Source: Demequina rhizosphaerae
Lineage (GTDB): Bacteria; Actinomycetota; Actinomycetes; Actinomycetales; Demequinaceae
Reading direction: 5' to 3'
Assembly (NCBI RefSeq): GCF_000971255.1
Contig: NZ_BBMC01000002.1
Coordinates: 558,001-622,000, forward strand
Length of the DNA stretch: 64,000 bases
Position 1 is the stretch's first letter; each line of letters opens with the position of its first letter. The notes beneath the pieces were generated by a model that worked only from the letters and a program-made list of their open reading frames with translations, did not search any database and was not told the origin of the DNA. The translations under genes and the position numbers were made by a program. Below, piece by piece: positions 1-9,682 of this stretch.

Positions 1-433
1 GGATCGGCTCGCCGGCGTAGCGCGGGTCGCCCTCCTGCGTGTACGGGTTGTCGTCCGAGATGGCCGGCGGCGGCACGTCGTACGAGCGGCGCCAGATCAT
101 GAACTTCTCCTCGCCGAACTGCTCGAGGGTCTCGGCCTTGTTCTTGCCCTGGAGGTCGCCGTAGTGGCGCTCGTTGAGGCGCCAGTGACGCTTCACGGGG
201 ATCCAGTGGCGGTCCGCGGAGTCGAGCGCGAGGTTCGCGGTCATGATCGCCCGGCGCAGCAGCGAGGTGTGGACGACGTCGGGGAGGATGCCCTCCTCCT
301 TGAGGAGCTCGCCGCCGCGCACGGCCTCGCCCCAGCCCTTGTCGTTCAGCGGGACGTCGACCCAGCCCGTGAACAGGTTCTTCTCGTTCCAGTCGCTCTC
401 GCCGTGGCGGAGCAGGATCAGTGTGTAGGTCAT
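1..433 (-). CDS. gpmA: 2,3-bisphosphoglycerate-dependent phosphoglycerate mutase (partial)
   Basis: Cytosolic glycolytic enzyme interconverting 3- and 2-phosphoglycerate. The first 144 residues are visible and the remaining ~100 lie beyond base 1. The phospho-accepting histidine is in [10 protein letters not shown] (His10); the family pattern LNERHYG is at residues 86-92. The ATG at 433 is the only start that keeps the N-terminal strand before the catalytic motif. The 152 bases separating it from the lactonase stop hold one copy of a 24-base intergenic repeat (502-525) and no gene. Identity is secure; only the truncation by the window limits it. Confidence 0.95.
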   Translation of the reverse strand, partial: MTYTLILLRHGESDWNEKNLFTGWVDVPLNDKGWGEAVRGGELLKEEGILPDVVHTSLLRRAIMTANLALDSADRHWIPVKRHWRLNERHYGDLQGKNKAETLEQFGEEKFMIWRRSYDVPPPAISDDNPYTQEGDPRYAGEPI

Positions 434-585
434 GCGGTCAGCCTAATGGGGACCGCGTCCCCGGCGCGTGGCCAACGTCCCACCCCTCCCTGACAGTGCG
501 AACGGATCTCGAGGCGACACGCCGGTGATCCGCTCCTCGTCACTCGCGACGCGCCGCGCAACCGGGACCGACTCCGTTCGGAGTG

Positions 586-1659
586 TCAGGGATGGGAAGC
601 GACCACGCAGGCCGGGCTCGTCACCTCGCCCGCCGCGTACGGAAGCTCCGCGATGTCGCCGATCCCGCCCTCCGGCGGCATCCCGATGACGTCCGCGAGC
701 GCGAAGGACCGCACCCGATGACCGCGCTCCTCCCCCACGAGCAGCCGGTCGCCGATCGCCGCGAAGTACCGCGGCCAGTGCCCCGCATCGAACGCGCCCC
801 GGTAGGTGAGCTCGCCCTCGGGGGCGACGTCGAAGACGGAGATCACGTCCGCGCCGCGGACGCTCGCGAGCAGCACGTCGCCCGTGTGTCCCGGGACGAG
901 CGCGACATGCGCGTCCTGGCTCTCGGCGCTGCGCGGCAGCGCCAGCGTCGAGGGCGTCTCGGCGATGACGGTCGCGGTGGACGATGCGTCGTCCCAGCGG
1001 AGCGTGCGGAGCCGGTGGTCGAGCTCGCACGTGACATAGAGGAGGTGTCCGCGGACCGCGACGTGGCGCGGGCCCGCGCCGGGCGGAAGCGTCGCGGCGA
1101 TCCCGTCGGGCTCGAGCAGGCCGCCGTCGAGGAGGCGGTAGCGGCGGAGCTCGTCGGTGCCGAGGTCGGCGACGAGCACGTGCCGGCCGCCGGGAGCGAG
1201 CAGCGCCGAGTGCGCGTGCGGCCCCTCCTGGCGGTCCTCGTTCGGGCCCGAGCCCGCGTGCCCCAGCAGCTGCGCCGGCGCATCGTCCACCGGCAGGCCG
1301 TCCTCGCCGAGCGGGACGACCGCGAGGTCGCCGCTCGAGTAGTGGCTGACGTAGAGCGTGCGGGCGTCGGCGCCGAGGAGCAGGTGGCACGCGTCGGCGC
1401 CGCCGGTCGCGAGGCGCGCGACGATGCGCGGCGCGGCCGGGCGGAGCACGTCGAGCACGACGACCTCGCTCGCGGGCAGCTCGCAGGCCGCGTAGACGAG
1501 CGGGAGGCGCGGGTGCGCGAGGAGGAAGGACGGCGCGGGCAGGTCCAGGACCTGCTCCGCCGCAGGGTCATCGGGTCGGGAGGACCGCCAGATCCCCTCG
1601 CCCAGCCCCGCCGGGGTGCCGAGCCCCGCCGCCGGGTAGGTGCCCCAGAGGAGCGTCAC
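586..1659 (-). CDS. Lactonase family beta-propeller protein (6-phosphogluconolactonase-like)
   Basis: 357 residues, the usual length of the seven-bladed lactonase family (YbhE/Pgl type), which hydrolyses 6-phosphogluconolactone or related lactones in the cytosol. Typical blade sequences are seen: WGTYPAAG at the N-terminus, repeated HLLLGADARTLYVS-like blades, and a conserved HAHSALLAPGGRHVLVADLG segment in the middle. The GTG start at 1659 overlaps the TGA of the Lsr2 gene (GTGA), so the two genes are probably translationally coupled. No signal peptide is visible. The true substrate is not proven by sequence: members of this fold are often only presumed Pgl. One copy each of GGACGATGCG (979) and its complement (1279) lie inside the gene. 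Confidence 0.8.
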   Translation of the reverse strand: MTLLWGTYPAAGLGTPAGLGEGIWRSSRPDDPAAEQVLDLPAPSFLLAHPRLPLVYAACELPASEVVVLDVLRPAAPRIVARLATGGADACHLLLGADARTLYVSHYSSGDLAVVPLGEDGLPVDDAPAQLLGHAGSGPNEDRQEGPHAHSALLAPGGRHVLVADLGTDELRRYRLLDGGLLEPDGIAATLPPGAGPRHVAVRGHLLYVTCELDHRLRTLRWDDASSTATVIAETPSTLALPRSAESQDAHVALVPGHTGDVLLASVRGADVISVFDVAPEGELTYRGAFDAGHWPRYFAAIGDRLLVGEERGHRVRSFALADVIGMPPEGGIGDIAELPYAAGEVTSPACVVASHP

Positions 1660-1982
1660 TGTGCGGCGTCGTAGGCCTCACGGACCTTGGCCGGGATGCG
1701 GCCGCGCTCCGGGACCTCGACGCCGTTGGCCTTCGCCCAGGCGCGGATCGCTGCGGCGTCGCCGCCGCCGGACGAGCGGGCCGACTTGCGGGCGCTCGCC
1801 TTGCGCGAGGCCGTGCGGCGGCCCGCGGAGATCCACGGCGCGAGCGCGTCGCGCAGCGCGGAGGCGTTCTTCTCGTTGAGGTCGACCTCGTACGACGAGC
1901 CGTCGAGGGAGAACGAGACGGTCTCCGAGGCGGTGGAACCGTCGATGTCGTCGACCAGGACGACCTGAACCTTCTGCGCCAC
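1656..1982 (-). CDS. lsr2: Lsr2-family nucleoid-associated protein
   Basis: Actinobacterial H-NS analogue that bridges DNA and silences AT-rich, acquired genes. The N-terminal dimerisation strand (MAQKVQVVLVDDIDG) is followed by a basic Ala/Ser/Arg linker and the C-terminal AT-hook-like domain containing IRAWAKANG and RGRIPAKVREAY, where RGR contacts the minor groove. I start it at the GTG at 1982 because AAAGGA lies just upstream and Lsr2 proteins begin MAQK; a GTG at 1997 would add five residues. Length about 108 residues, normal for the family. It overlaps the lactonase start by 4 bases. Its presence is relevant because the window carries a lower-GC polysaccharide locus that Lsr2 could silence (inference). 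Confidence 0.92.
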   Translation of the reverse strand: MAQKVQVVLVDDIDGSTASETVSFSLDGSSYEVDLNEKNASALRDALAPWISAGRRTASRKASARKSARSSGGGDAAAIRAWAKANGVEVPERGRIPAKVREAYDAAQ

Positions 1983-2010
1983 GATATTTCCTTTCACGGG
2001 AGGTACCGCG

Positions 2011-2040
2011 ATATTCGCATTCCGGAGAAGCGCGCGTCAA
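2011..2040 (-). promoter_or_regulatory. Candidate promoter of lsr2
   Basis: On the minus strand TTGACG (2035-2040) is followed after 18 bases by GAATAT (2011-2016). A start about 6-7 bases downstream would leave a ~22-base leader with AAAGGA before the GTG at 1982. The -35 is near-consensus; the -10 departs from TANNNT. Confidence 0.45.
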
Positions 2041-2130
2041 TTCCTTCCGTGGCGTTTATGGAAAACGGCCCGGCGAAAAAGCTGGGGAAATCGGCGGCCG
2101 ACTTTGGTCCAGCGCCGATAACGCCGCGCG

Positions 2131-2379
2131 CTACGCCTCCTGGCGACGCTCTTCCGGCTCGACCGCCGCATCGTCCCCGGCATCACCGCTGGTAGCGGTG
2201 GGCTCGGAATTCCCGGCTGCCTTTGCGGACTCGCGGGTCGCCTCCTCGGCGTCGGCCTTGGCGAGCGCGGCACGCTCATTTCGGTCGGCGCGGATGACGG
2301 CGCGCATCGCGAACCAGAAGATGAGGCCCACCCCGATCGAGGGGATGATGCCGATGGCGACGGCCTGCCAGGTCTCCAT
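2131..2379 (-). CDS. Small single-span membrane protein
   Basis: 82 residues. A hydrophobic helix spans about residues 7-28 ([22 protein letters not shown]), then a charged, Ala/Glu-rich cytoplasmic tail follows. It begins 10 bases downstream of the lysS stop, in the same direction, so it is probably the last gene of the lysS transcript. Similar short proteins are commonly found next to lysS in actinobacteria, but no function is established and I assign none. One reverse copy of the 10-mer (2167) falls in its low-complexity tail. Bases 1983-2130 hold the lsr2 promoter and nothing else recognised. Confidence 0.65.
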   Translation of the reverse strand: METWQAVAIGIIPSIGVGLIFWFAMRAVIRADRNERAALAKADAEEATRESAKAAGNSEPTATSGDAGDDAAVEPEERRQEA

Positions 2380-2389
2380 GCTGGGCCCC

Positions 2390-3907
2390 TCAGTCCTCGG
2401 TGGGCTTGACGAGCGGGAACAGGATGGTCTCGCGGATGCCGAGGCCGGTGAGCGCCATGAGCAGGCGGTCGATGCCCATGCCCATGCCGCCGCTCGGGGG
2501 CATCGCGTACTCCATCGCGGTGAGGAAGTCCTCGTCGAGCTGCATCGCCTCGTCGTCGCCCTGCGCGGCCATGCGGGCCTGCTGCTCGAAGCGCTCGCGC
2601 TGGATGACGGGGTCGACCAGCTCGGAGTACGCGGTCGCGAGCTCGAAGCCGCGGATGTAGAGGTCCCACTTCTCGACGACGCCGGCCTGGGTGCGGTGGT
2701 CGCGCGTGAGCGGGCTGGTCTCGACCGGGAAGTCGCGCACGAAGGTGGGCATGTAGAGCGAGTCGCCGACGTGGTGCTCCCACAGCTCCTCGACGAGCTT
2801 GCCGTGGTTGACGCGCTTGGGGTCGACCGAGATCTCGAAGCGGTCGCACAGGGCCTCGAGGTGCGCGAGCGGCGTCTCGGGGGTGATCTCCTCGCCGAGC
2901 GCGTCGGAGAGCGAGCCGTACATGGTGATCTCGGTCCAGTCGCCCGACAGGTCGTAGTCCGAGCCGTCCGCGAGGGTGACGACCTGGGTGCCGAAGATGT
3001 CGTCGGCGGCGCCCTGGACCAGGCCCTTGGTGAGCTCGGCCATGGTGTCGTAGGTGCCGTACGCCTCGTAGGCCTCGAGCATGGAGAACTCGGGGCTGTG
3101 CGACGAGTCGGCGCCCTCGTTGCGGAAGTTGCGGTTGATCTCGAAGACCTTCTCGATGCCGCCGACGGCCGCGCGCTTGAGGAACAGCTCGGGCGCGATG
3201 CGCATGTAGAGGTCGATGTCGTACGCGTTCATGTGCGTGACGAACGGGCGCGCGGCGGCGCCGCCGGGCTGCGTCTGGAGCATCGGGGTCTCGACCTCGA
3301 TGTAGCCGCGGCTGTCGAGGCTCTCGCGGAGGCTGCGGTTGAGCTTGGCGCGGTTGCGGACGGTCTCGCGCGCGAGCGGGCGGGCGATGAGGTCGACGTA
3401 GCGCTGGCGCACGCGGGTGTCCTCGGCGAGGTCCTTGTGGAGGACCGGCAGCGGGCGGAGCGCCTTGGCGGCGATCGCCCACTCGGACGCGAACACGGAG
3501 ACCTCGCCGCGGCGCGACTTGATGGCGCGGCCCTTGGCGAACAGGTGGTCGCCCAGGTCGACGGTGGCCTTGAAGGCAGCGAGGGACTCCTCGCCGACCT
3601 CGGCGAGCGACAGCATGATCTGCAGGCGCTCGCCGGCGCCGTCCTGGATCGCGGCGAAGCAGAGCTTGCCGGTGTTGCGGATGAACACGACGCGGCCGGC
3701 GACGCCGACGACGTCCTGCGTCTCCTCGCCGTCCTCGAGACCGTCGTACTTGGCCTTGACGTCCGCGATCTCGTGGGTGCGGTCGACCGAGACCGGGTAC
3801 GCCTCGCCGCCGTCCGCGATGAGGCGGTCGCGCTTCTCGCGGCGCACGCGCATCTGCTCGGGGACGTCGTCCGTGGTCTCGGGGGCGGGCGCAGTCTGCT
3901 CAGTCAC
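2390..3907 (-). CDS. lysS: Lysyl-tRNA synthetase, class II
   Basis: Charges tRNA-Lys with lysine in the cytosol. An OB-fold anticodon-binding domain (about residues 60-170) precedes the class II catalytic core. Visible motifs are motif 2 ([11 protein letters not shown] with the following HSPEFSMLE) and motif 3 ([12 protein letters not shown]) near the C-terminus. The GTG start at 3907 gives 505 residues, the normal length; longer readings add an Arg/Pro-rich tract that no LysRS has. The 155 bases upstream, towards nadC, carry no gene but hold a GGACGATGCG copy (4002) and a second copy of the 24-base intergenic repeat (3971-3994). Confidence 0.96.
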   Translation of the reverse strand: MTEQTAPAPETTDDVPEQMRVRREKRDRLIADGGEAYPVSVDRTHEIADVKAKYDGLEDGEETQDVVGVAGRVVFIRNTGKLCFAAIQDGAGERLQIMLSLAEVGEESLAAFKATVDLGDHLFAKGRAIKSRRGEVSVFASEWAIAAKALRPLPVLHKDLAEDTRVRQRYVDLIARPLARETVRNRAKLNRSLRESLDSRGYIEVETPMLQTQPGGAAARPFVTHMNAYDIDLYMRIAPELFLKRAAVGGIEKVFEINRNFRNEGADSSHSPEFSMLEAYEAYGTYDTMAELTKGLVQGAADDIFGTQVVTLADGSDYDLSGDWTEITMYGSLSDALGEEITPETPLAHLEALCDRFEISVDPKRVNHGKLVEELWEHHVGDSLYMPTFVRDFPVETSPLTRDHRTQAGVVEKWDLYIRGFELATAYSELVDPVIQRERFEQQARMAAQGDDEAMQLDEDFLTAMEYAMPPSGGMGMGIDRLLMALTGLGIRETILFPLVKPTED

Positions 3908-4062
3908 GGGGAAGATTCTACGTGGAGTGCCGCGGGACCCGCCCCGCGCGACCTCTGCACGACAGCAGGCACGGATCTCGCCGCGACACGCCGGGCAGGA
4001 GGGACGATGCGCGGGTTCCGCGCGGGGTGCCGGTTCCGGATCCGTGCTGGCTGTCTGGGGGG

Positions 4063-4986
4063 CTAGCTCAGGTCGAGGCCCAGGTCGACGATCGGGCTCG
4101 AGTGCGTGAGCGCGCCGACCGACATGAAGTCGACGCCCGTCTCCGCCACGTCGCGCACGTTCGCGAGCGTGAGGCCGCCGGTCGCCTCGAGCCACACCTT
4201 GCCGGTGCCGGTCGCCCCCTGCTCACCCGCCCGCACCTCGTCGACCAGCGCGCGCATCGTCGCCGGCGGCATGTTGTCGAGCATGAGGAAGCGGGCGCCC
4301 GCAGCGATGGCCTCGCGGGCCTGGGCGGCGTCCTCGACCTCGACCTGCACGGGGACGTCGGGGAAGCGCTCGCCGATGCGGGCGATCGCCGCCGCGACCG
4401 AGCCCGCCGCCACGATGTGGTTGTCCTTCACCATCGCGCAGTCGAAGAGGCCCATGCGCTTGTTGACGCCGCCGCCCATGCGGACCGCGTACTTCTCGAG
4501 CTCGCGCAGGCCCGGGGTGGTCTTGCGGGTGTCGAGGACCTTGGCGGGGGTGCCCGCGAGCGCGTCGGCCCAGCGGCGCGTGTGCGTGGCGACGCCCGAC
4601 GCGCGCGACATGAGGTTGAGCAGCGTGCGCTCGGCGATGAGGACCACGTGGCCGGGGCCCTCGAGCCGCGCGATCACGGCGCCGGCCCGGAGGAGGTCGC
4701 CGTCCGCGGACTCCAGGGTGACCGTCGGGGTCGGGAGGCCGATGCGCTCGGCGACCTGGCGCATCGTCTCCCCGATCGCGTCGACGCCGGCGAGGACGCA
4801 CTCCTCGCGGGTGGCGACGACGCCCCGCACCCGGGCGTCGGCCGGGATGGTCGACTGCGTGGTGACGTCGCGGCCGGTAGCGGCGCCAAGGTCCTCGTCG
4901 AGCGCGGTGCGGACGATGCGCGCGAGGGCGTCGGCGTCGAGCGGCGCGTCCTGCGGCAGCTCCTCGGGATGCGGCGTGGAGGTCAT
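4063..4986 (-). CDS. nadC: Nicotinate-nucleotide pyrophosphorylase (quinolinate phosphoribosyltransferase)
   Basis: Converts quinolinate plus PRPP to nicotinate mononucleotide in de novo NAD synthesis. 307 residues from the ATG at 4986. Family landmarks are [13 protein letters not shown], the [15 protein letters not shown] segment, [10 protein letters not shown] and KDNH, followed by the EVE and LLDNM barrel strands. nadB, its usual operon partner, lies 4.7 kb away on the same strand beyond the CstR/CoA-disulfide reductase and acyltransferase genes, so an original nadB-nadC unit looks split by an insertion (inference). A nadA gene is not in this window. Confidence 0.95.
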   Translation of the reverse strand: MTSTPHPEELPQDAPLDADALARIVRTALDEDLGAATGRDVTTQSTIPADARVRGVVATREECVLAGVDAIGETMRQVAERIGLPTPTVTLESADGDLLRAGAVIARLEGPGHVVLIAERTLLNLMSRASGVATHTRRWADALAGTPAKVLDTRKTTPGLRELEKYAVRMGGGVNKRMGLFDCAMVKDNHIVAAGSVAAAIARIGERFPDVPVQVEVEDAAQAREAIAAGARFLMLDNMPPATMRALVDEVRAGEQGATGTGKVWLEATGGLTLANVRDVAETGVDFMSVGALTHSSPIVDLGLDLS

Positions 4987-5056
4987 GGGGCAATCGTGGC
5001 ACGGGCGGGTCGCCGCGGATCTACCGCGGCAGCGTCCGGCCTGGCAGACTCCCTCC

Positions 5057-5173
5057 ATGCTCGCCCTCGTCGTGACCGCCATCGGGTTCTACGTCCTCTA
5101 CTGGGTGGTGCGCGCCGCCGTGCGGGACGGGCTGCGCGACGCCGACCGGCTCGCGGACGGCGAGAGGCAGTAG
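5057..5173 (+). CDS. 38-residue membrane peptide
   Basis: ATG at 5057 to TAG at 5171-5173. The reading frame gives a hydrophobic helix (LALVVTAIGFYVLYWVVRAAV) followed by a short charged tail ending DGERQ. The codons have the strong G/C third-position bias of the neighbouring genes. It is divergent from nadC (70 bases away). Function unknown; it could be a small membrane-associated regulator. The evidence is coding pattern and amphipathic layout only. Confidence 0.5.
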   Translation: MLALVVTAIGFYVLYWVVRAAVRDGLRDADRLADGERQ

Positions 5174-5560
<387 letters not shown>

Positions 5561-5574
5561 GCCAGCGTCGCCGT

Positions 5575-5620
5575 AGCGCGCCTCGCTCCCGTCCGGGAGA
5601 GGGGCGCGCTTCGTCGTTTT
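5575..5620 (+). terminator. Rho-independent terminator after the CstR-like gene
   Basis: AGCGCGCCTCGCTCCC pairs with GGGAGAGGGGCGCGCT (one mismatch) around a GTCC loop, followed by TCGTCGTTTT. It starts 14 bases past the stop codon. Confidence 0.85.
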
Positions 5621-5665
5621 CGGCACCTACCAGGGGTCTCGCAAGCAAGGGACCTTGGTCGGAAT

Positions 5666-5682
5666 ATACCCCCCGGGGGTAT
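5666..5682. promoter_or_regulatory. CsoR/CstR-type operator, copy 2
   Basis: ATACCCC-CCG-GGGGTAT, 41 bases before the reductase start. A possible TTGGTC (-35, about 5656-5661) lies just upstream and a TATCTG (-10, 5680-5685) overlaps its right half, so repressor binding would block RNA polymerase. The -35/-10 assignment is tentative; the palindrome is clear. Confidence 0.85.
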
Positions 5683-5723
5683 CTGTTACGGTGGATGCAC
5701 TCTCCCAGATGGAAGGACCACAC

Positions 5724-7403
5724 ATGCGAATCCTGGTGATCGGCGGTGTCGCCGGCGGCATGAGCGCCGCAGCCCGCGCCCGCAGGCTCGACGAGCACGC
5801 GGAGATCATCGTGTTCGAGAAGGGCAAGTACGTCTCCTTCGCGAACTGCGGGCTCCCGTACCACGTCGGTGGCGAGATCGACAACGACCGCTACCTGCTC
5901 CTCCACTCCCCCGAGTCCCTCAAGGCCGAGCTCGACCTCGACGTGCGCACCGAGCACGAGGTCATCGGCATCGACCGTGACGCCCAGACGGTGCTCGTCG
6001 CGACGCCCGAGGGCACCGAGACCTTCGAGTACGACGCGCTCGTGCTCTCCCCCGGCGCCGACGCGATCGTGCCGCCGATCCCCGGCGTCGACCTCCCCGA
6101 GGTCACCCACCTCCGCACCGTCGACGAGGCGCGCGAGCTCGCCGGCCGCACCGCGACCGCGAAGCGCGCGGTCGTCATGGGCGCCGGCTTCATCGGTCTG
6201 GAGACCGCCGAGGCGTTCCGCCACCGCGGCCTCGAGGTCACGCTCGTCGAGCTCGCCCCGCAGGTGCTCCCGCCGCTCGCGCCCGAGATGAGCGCGCTCG
6301 TCGAGAAGGAGCTCACCTCGCACGGCGTCGACGTCCGCACCGGCGTCGCCGCGACCGCGGTCACCGCCACCCCGGACGCCGAGTCCGCCGTGTCGGTCAC
6401 GCTCGGCGACGGCTCCGAGGTGCCCGCCGACATCGTCGTGATGTCCGTCGGCGTGCGCCCCAACACCGCGCTCGCCAACGAGGCCGGCCTCGAGCTCACC
6501 GACCGCGGCGCGATCGTGGTCGACGAGTTCCAGCAGACCTCCGACGCCCACATCTGGGCCGCCGGCGACGCGATCGCCGTCCGCCACGGCGTGACCGGCC
6601 AGGTGGGCCCCGTCCCGCTCGCCGGCCCCGCGAACCGCCAGGGCCGCCGCGCCGCCGACTCGATCATGGGCCGCTCCGACAAGGCGCAGCCGGTGCTCGG
6701 CACGGCGATCGTCCGCACGTTCGGCCTCACCGCCGCGACCACGGGCGCCTCGCCCCGCATGCTCGACCAGGCGGGCATCGAGTACTTCGTGGTCCACACG
6801 CACCCCGCGAACCACGCCGGCTACTACCCCGGCTCCCAGGTGCTGCACCTCATGGGCGTCTTCTCGCCCGAGGGCAAGCTCCTCGGCGCCCAGGCCGTGG
6901 GCCCGGACGGCGCCGACAAGCGCATCGACGTGCTCGCGACCGCGCTGAGGGCGGGCTTCTCCGCCGACGACATCGCGGAGCTCGAGCTCGCCTACGCACC
7001 CCCGTTCGGCTCGGCCAAGGACCCCGTCAACATGCTGGGCTTCCTCGCGCAGAACGTCGTCAACGGCACCACCAAGGTGTGGACGGTGGGCGACCTGGAC
7101 TGGGCGCGGGACAACGCCCTGATCCTGGACGTGCGCTCGGAGCGCGAGTACGCGATGGGCCACCTGCCCGAGGCGATCAACCTCCCGCACACGCACATCC
7201 GCGAGTACATCGAGGGCGTCAAGCAGATCGCGGCCGGCCGTCCGGTCCGCGTGCTGTGCGCCTCCGGCGTGCGTTCGTACTACGCGCACCGCGTGCTCGC
7301 GCAGCACGGCCTCGACTCGGCCACGCTCGACGGCGGCATGTTCACGCTCGTCGACGCGGTCCCGGGCCTCGAGCTCGCGACGGGCGCCTTCCAGCCCGCC
7401 TGA
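5724..7403 (+). CDS. CoA-disulfide reductase with C-terminal rhodanese domain
   Basis: 559 residues. Residues 1 to ~440 are an FAD/NAD(P)H pyridine nucleotide-disulfide oxidoreductase: GGVAGGMSAAARARR binds FAD, and FANCGLPYHVGG carries the single redox Cys (Cys42) typical of CoA-disulfide and persulfide reductases. Residues ~455-555 form a rhodanese domain with the active-site loop CASGVR. The enzyme would reduce CoA disulfides or persulfides and move sulfane sulfur, in the cytosol. The ATG at 5724 has GGAAGGA in front. It lies behind a CstR-type operator next to the repressor gene, so induction by persulfide is likely (inference). A strong hairpin terminator follows. Confidence 0.92.
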   Translation: MRILVIGGVAGGMSAAARARRLDEHAEIIVFEKGKYVSFANCGLPYHVGGEIDNDRYLLLHSPESLKAELDLDVRTEHEVIGIDRDAQTVLVATPEGTETFEYDALVLSPGADAIVPPIPGVDLPEVTHLRTVDEARELAGRTATAKRAVVMGAGFIGLETAEAFRHRGLEVTLVELAPQVLPPLAPEMSALVEKELTSHGVDVRTGVAATAVTATPDAESAVSVTLGDGSEVPADIVVMSVGVRPNTALANEAGLELTDRGAIVVDEFQQTSDAHIWAAGDAIAVRHGVTGQVGPVPLAGPANRQGRRAADSIMGRSDKAQPVLGTAIVRTFGLTAATTGASPRMLDQAGIEYFVVHTHPANHAGYYPGSQVLHLMGVFSPEGKLLGAQAVGPDGADKRIDVLATALRAGFSADDIAELELAYAPPFGSAKDPVNMLGFLAQNVVNGTTKVWTVGDLDWARDNALILDVRSEREYAMGHLPEAINLPHTHIREYIEGVKQIAAGRPVRVLCASGVRSYYAHRVLAQHGLDSATLDGGMFTLVDAVPGLELATGAFQPA

Positions 7404-7419
7404 TCCCCGATCCTCGAAG

Positions 7420-7450
7420 CCCCTCACCTCCAGCAGGAGGTGGGGGGTTT
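7420..7450 (+). terminator. Rho-independent terminator of the CoA-disulfide reductase gene
   Basis: CCCCTCACCTCC (7420-7431), AGCA loop, GGAGGTGGGGGG (7436-7447), then TTT. One mismatch in a 12-bp stem, 17 bases after the stop codon. Confidence 0.85.
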
Positions 7451-7457
7451 CGTGGTC

Positions 7458-7597
7458 CTCCCGCTATTTATGCACGAGGGGACGGTGGCGGCGGGGCCGC
7501 AGAGAGCACCGGGCACCGGGCACCGGGCACCGGGCACCGGGCACCATGAACCTCGAGGCGCCGGCCCGGCCGTCGCAACATGCATAAATAGCGGGAG
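7458..7597. repeat. 140-bp element: 17-bp perfect inverted repeat around a CACCGGG tandem repeat
   Basis: CTCCCGCTATTTATGCA (7458-7474) and its exact reverse complement (7581-7597) bound 106 bases that contain five head-to-tail copies of CACCGGG plus a partial sixth (7507-7545). The inverted repeat is AT-rich in a GC-rich setting. Together with the terminator this explains most of the 318-base gap before the acyltransferase; no gene is seen. It could be a miniature mobile element or an RNA/protein binding site. Confidence 0.75.
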
Positions 7598-7721
7598 CAT
7601 CGCGCACCCACACCCGCCCGCGGACGTCGCGCAGGCACGGTGACGTCGGTCAGACCCCGCTGCCGGGGTGAGGCGAAGCGACGCGCGGTGAGGAGGAGGC
7701 GCGAACTGCCCCGAAACGCCG

Positions 7722-9557
7722 CTAGGTCCCCAATGAGGCCAGCGGCGACCGCGTCTCCACCAGGCGCTCGGCCACGAACTCAGCGCCGTACCGCGTGAGG
7801 TGGCTACGGTCGGGCGACAGCGGATTGCCGTCCGAGTCGAAGACCGGCACCGTCACGCCGTCTCCCCCGATGAGCCTGATGACGTCGACGTAGTCGAGAC
7901 TCGAGTCCTCGAACGCGTCGTTCAACTCGACGTACTGCTCGCTGACGACCGCGCGCGCGTCGCTCCGCGAGTCCATCGGAAGCCGGCCATACGGATTGAG
8001 ATTCCATCCGAAGTCCTTGGTCCCGAAGATGTACACCGCTGCCGGATCGAGGCCCACAACGGCCTGGACGAGCGCCTCCACCTCGTCCACCCCCTGCAGC
8101 TGGTCCGCGATCACGACGGTGGTGTCCTCAGAGATCGCGGGCTCGAGCCGCGGGATGTCCTCCAGGGTGAGCGCCTCCAGATGCGAGCCCGCGAAGTAGG
8201 CGAGCCGGCCCTCGAGGTCGGGGTTCATCTCGAGCAGGACGTTGGCCGCGTCGCGCGCGTAGCTGTTGCCGACGACGACGACATCCGGATCGGCGGGCGC
8301 ACCCTCGGTCCCGACCGTATAGGCACGGATCCGCTCGTTGTAGCCGATGTATACGTCGCCACCCGCGTCAATGTTCGGATAGGTGCGCTTAGGGAAGCCT
8401 TGACCCACATGGAGCACGAGCCCCAGCACGATCATCACCGCAACCGGCGGCACAAGGTACGCGAAGACCTTTCGACTCGGCACACGCGTCGGGTTGCGGA
8501 ACGGCACCTCGATGAACCGCCAGCTCAGCCAGCTCAGGCCCAGGATCGGCAGAATGAGGGAGCCCAGGAACCACGGGCTGGGCTCGCTGAGCGACCCCAC
8601 ACGGATGAACGCGAACACCGGCTGGTGGATCAGGTACGCGGAGTAGCTGATGAGGCCGACGGTGACCATCGGCCGCGCAGACAAGGCGCCTCGCGCAAGC
8701 GACTCGTGACCACCGTAGACGAGCGCCAGCGCGGTGCCGATCGTCGGGATCAGCATCCACGCGGATGGCGCCGGCGTCGCCTCCGGACTGAAGAGCACGA
8801 TGGACGCGACGATCGCCACGAGCCCGACCACCGGCAGGTGCCTTTCGATGGCCCTGCCGGTCGGCCGTACAAAGGCAGCGATCCCACCGACAAGCAGCTC
8901 CCACGCCCGGAACTGCGGCAGGTAGAAGGCGGAGTCCGGATCCGAGCCGACCGCGAAGGTCGCGAGGACGAGGCTCAGCGCAGCGATTCCCGCCAACGCG
9001 ACGACCACTCCGCGCCTCTTCCGGAAGGCCCAGAAGAGGGCGATCAGGATTAACGGATACAGCAGGTAGAACTGCTCCTCGACGCCCAGGCTCCACGTGT
9101 GGAGGAGAGGCTTGAAGCCGCTCTCGAGCTCCCAGTAGCCGCTGGTGCGAGCCAGCAGCAGGTTGTTCGCGGCGAGCAGCGTGGCGACGGCGCTCTGCCC
9201 GAAGTTCTGCCGGAAGTCCGGGAGCATGAGCCACCAGGCGAACGGGAAGCACAGCAGGACCACGGCGGTGAGAGCGGGCACGATGCGCCTCACGCGGCGC
9301 ATGTAGAAGCGGCGGAAGGAGAAGGTCCCGGCAGCGTGCTCGCGCACGACGATCCCGGTGATGAGGAAGCCGGAGATGACGAAGAAGACGTCGACGCCGA
9401 CCCACCCGCCCCTGAACGCGGTGAAGCCGGCGTGGTCGAGCAGCACCGCCAGGACGGCGATCGCTCGCAGCCCGTCGATGTCGGCGCGGTGGTGCCGACC
9501 TCCCGGCGCGGACAGGCGAGGAGGGACACTCGTCGCAACATCGGTAGCGGATCTCAA
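7722..9557 (-). CDS. OafA/YrhL-type membrane O-acyltransferase with SGNH domain
   Basis: 611 residues. About residues 28-400 form the acyltransferase-3 membrane domain with ~10 helices, opening with ADIDGLRAIAVLAVLLDHAG and FFVISGFLITG. The C-terminus (426-611) is an SGNH hydrolase-like domain: the Ser is in GNSYARD (~430-436) and the Asp-His pair in DRSH (583-586). This layout transfers acyl groups to surface glycans outside the membrane. The start is a TTG at 9557 with GGGGGG upstream; no ATG or GTG precedes the first motif. It is minus-strand, between the sulfur-stress genes and nadB, and looks inserted. The glycan substrate is unknown. Confidence 0.88.
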   Translation of the reverse strand: MRSATDVATSVPPRLSAPGGRHHRADIDGLRAIAVLAVLLDHAGFTAFRGGWVGVDVFFVISGFLITGIVVREHAAGTFSFRRFYMRRVRRIVPALTAVVLLCFPFAWWLMLPDFRQNFGQSAVATLLAANNLLLARTSGYWELESGFKPLLHTWSLGVEEQFYLLYPLILIALFWAFRKRRGVVVALAGIAALSLVLATFAVGSDPDSAFYLPQFRAWELLVGGIAAFVRPTGRAIERHLPVVGLVAIVASIVLFSPEATPAPSAWMLIPTIGTALALVYGGHESLARGALSARPMVTVGLISYSAYLIHQPVFAFIRVGSLSEPSPWFLGSLILPILGLSWLSWRFIEVPFRNPTRVPSRKVFAYLVPPVAVMIVLGLVLHVGQGFPKRTYPNIDAGGDVYIGYNERIRAYTVGTEGAPADPDVVVVGNSYARDAANVLLEMNPDLEGRLAYFAGSHLEALTLEDIPRLEPAISEDTTVVIADQLQGVDEVEALVQAVVGLDPAAVYIFGTKDFGWNLNPYGRLPMDSRSDARAVVSEQYVELNDAFEDSSLDYVDVIRLIGGDGVTVPVFDSDGNPLSPDRSHLTRYGAEFVAERLVETRSPLASLGT

Positions 9558-9682
9558 GGCGCCGACCCCCCAGCAGTGCTCGGCCCGACAGCAATCGCCC
9601 TATCGCTCGCAATCGTAGCGAACCGGCACAAAGCACACTAGACCCCGCGCCTCCGGAGTCCACGGCGCAGCATTCCTGCGCG

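Noticed and set aside
7507..7545. CACCGGG repeats considered as a CRISPR array
   Set aside because: The repeats are 7 bases, contiguous and without spacers; no cas gene is present.
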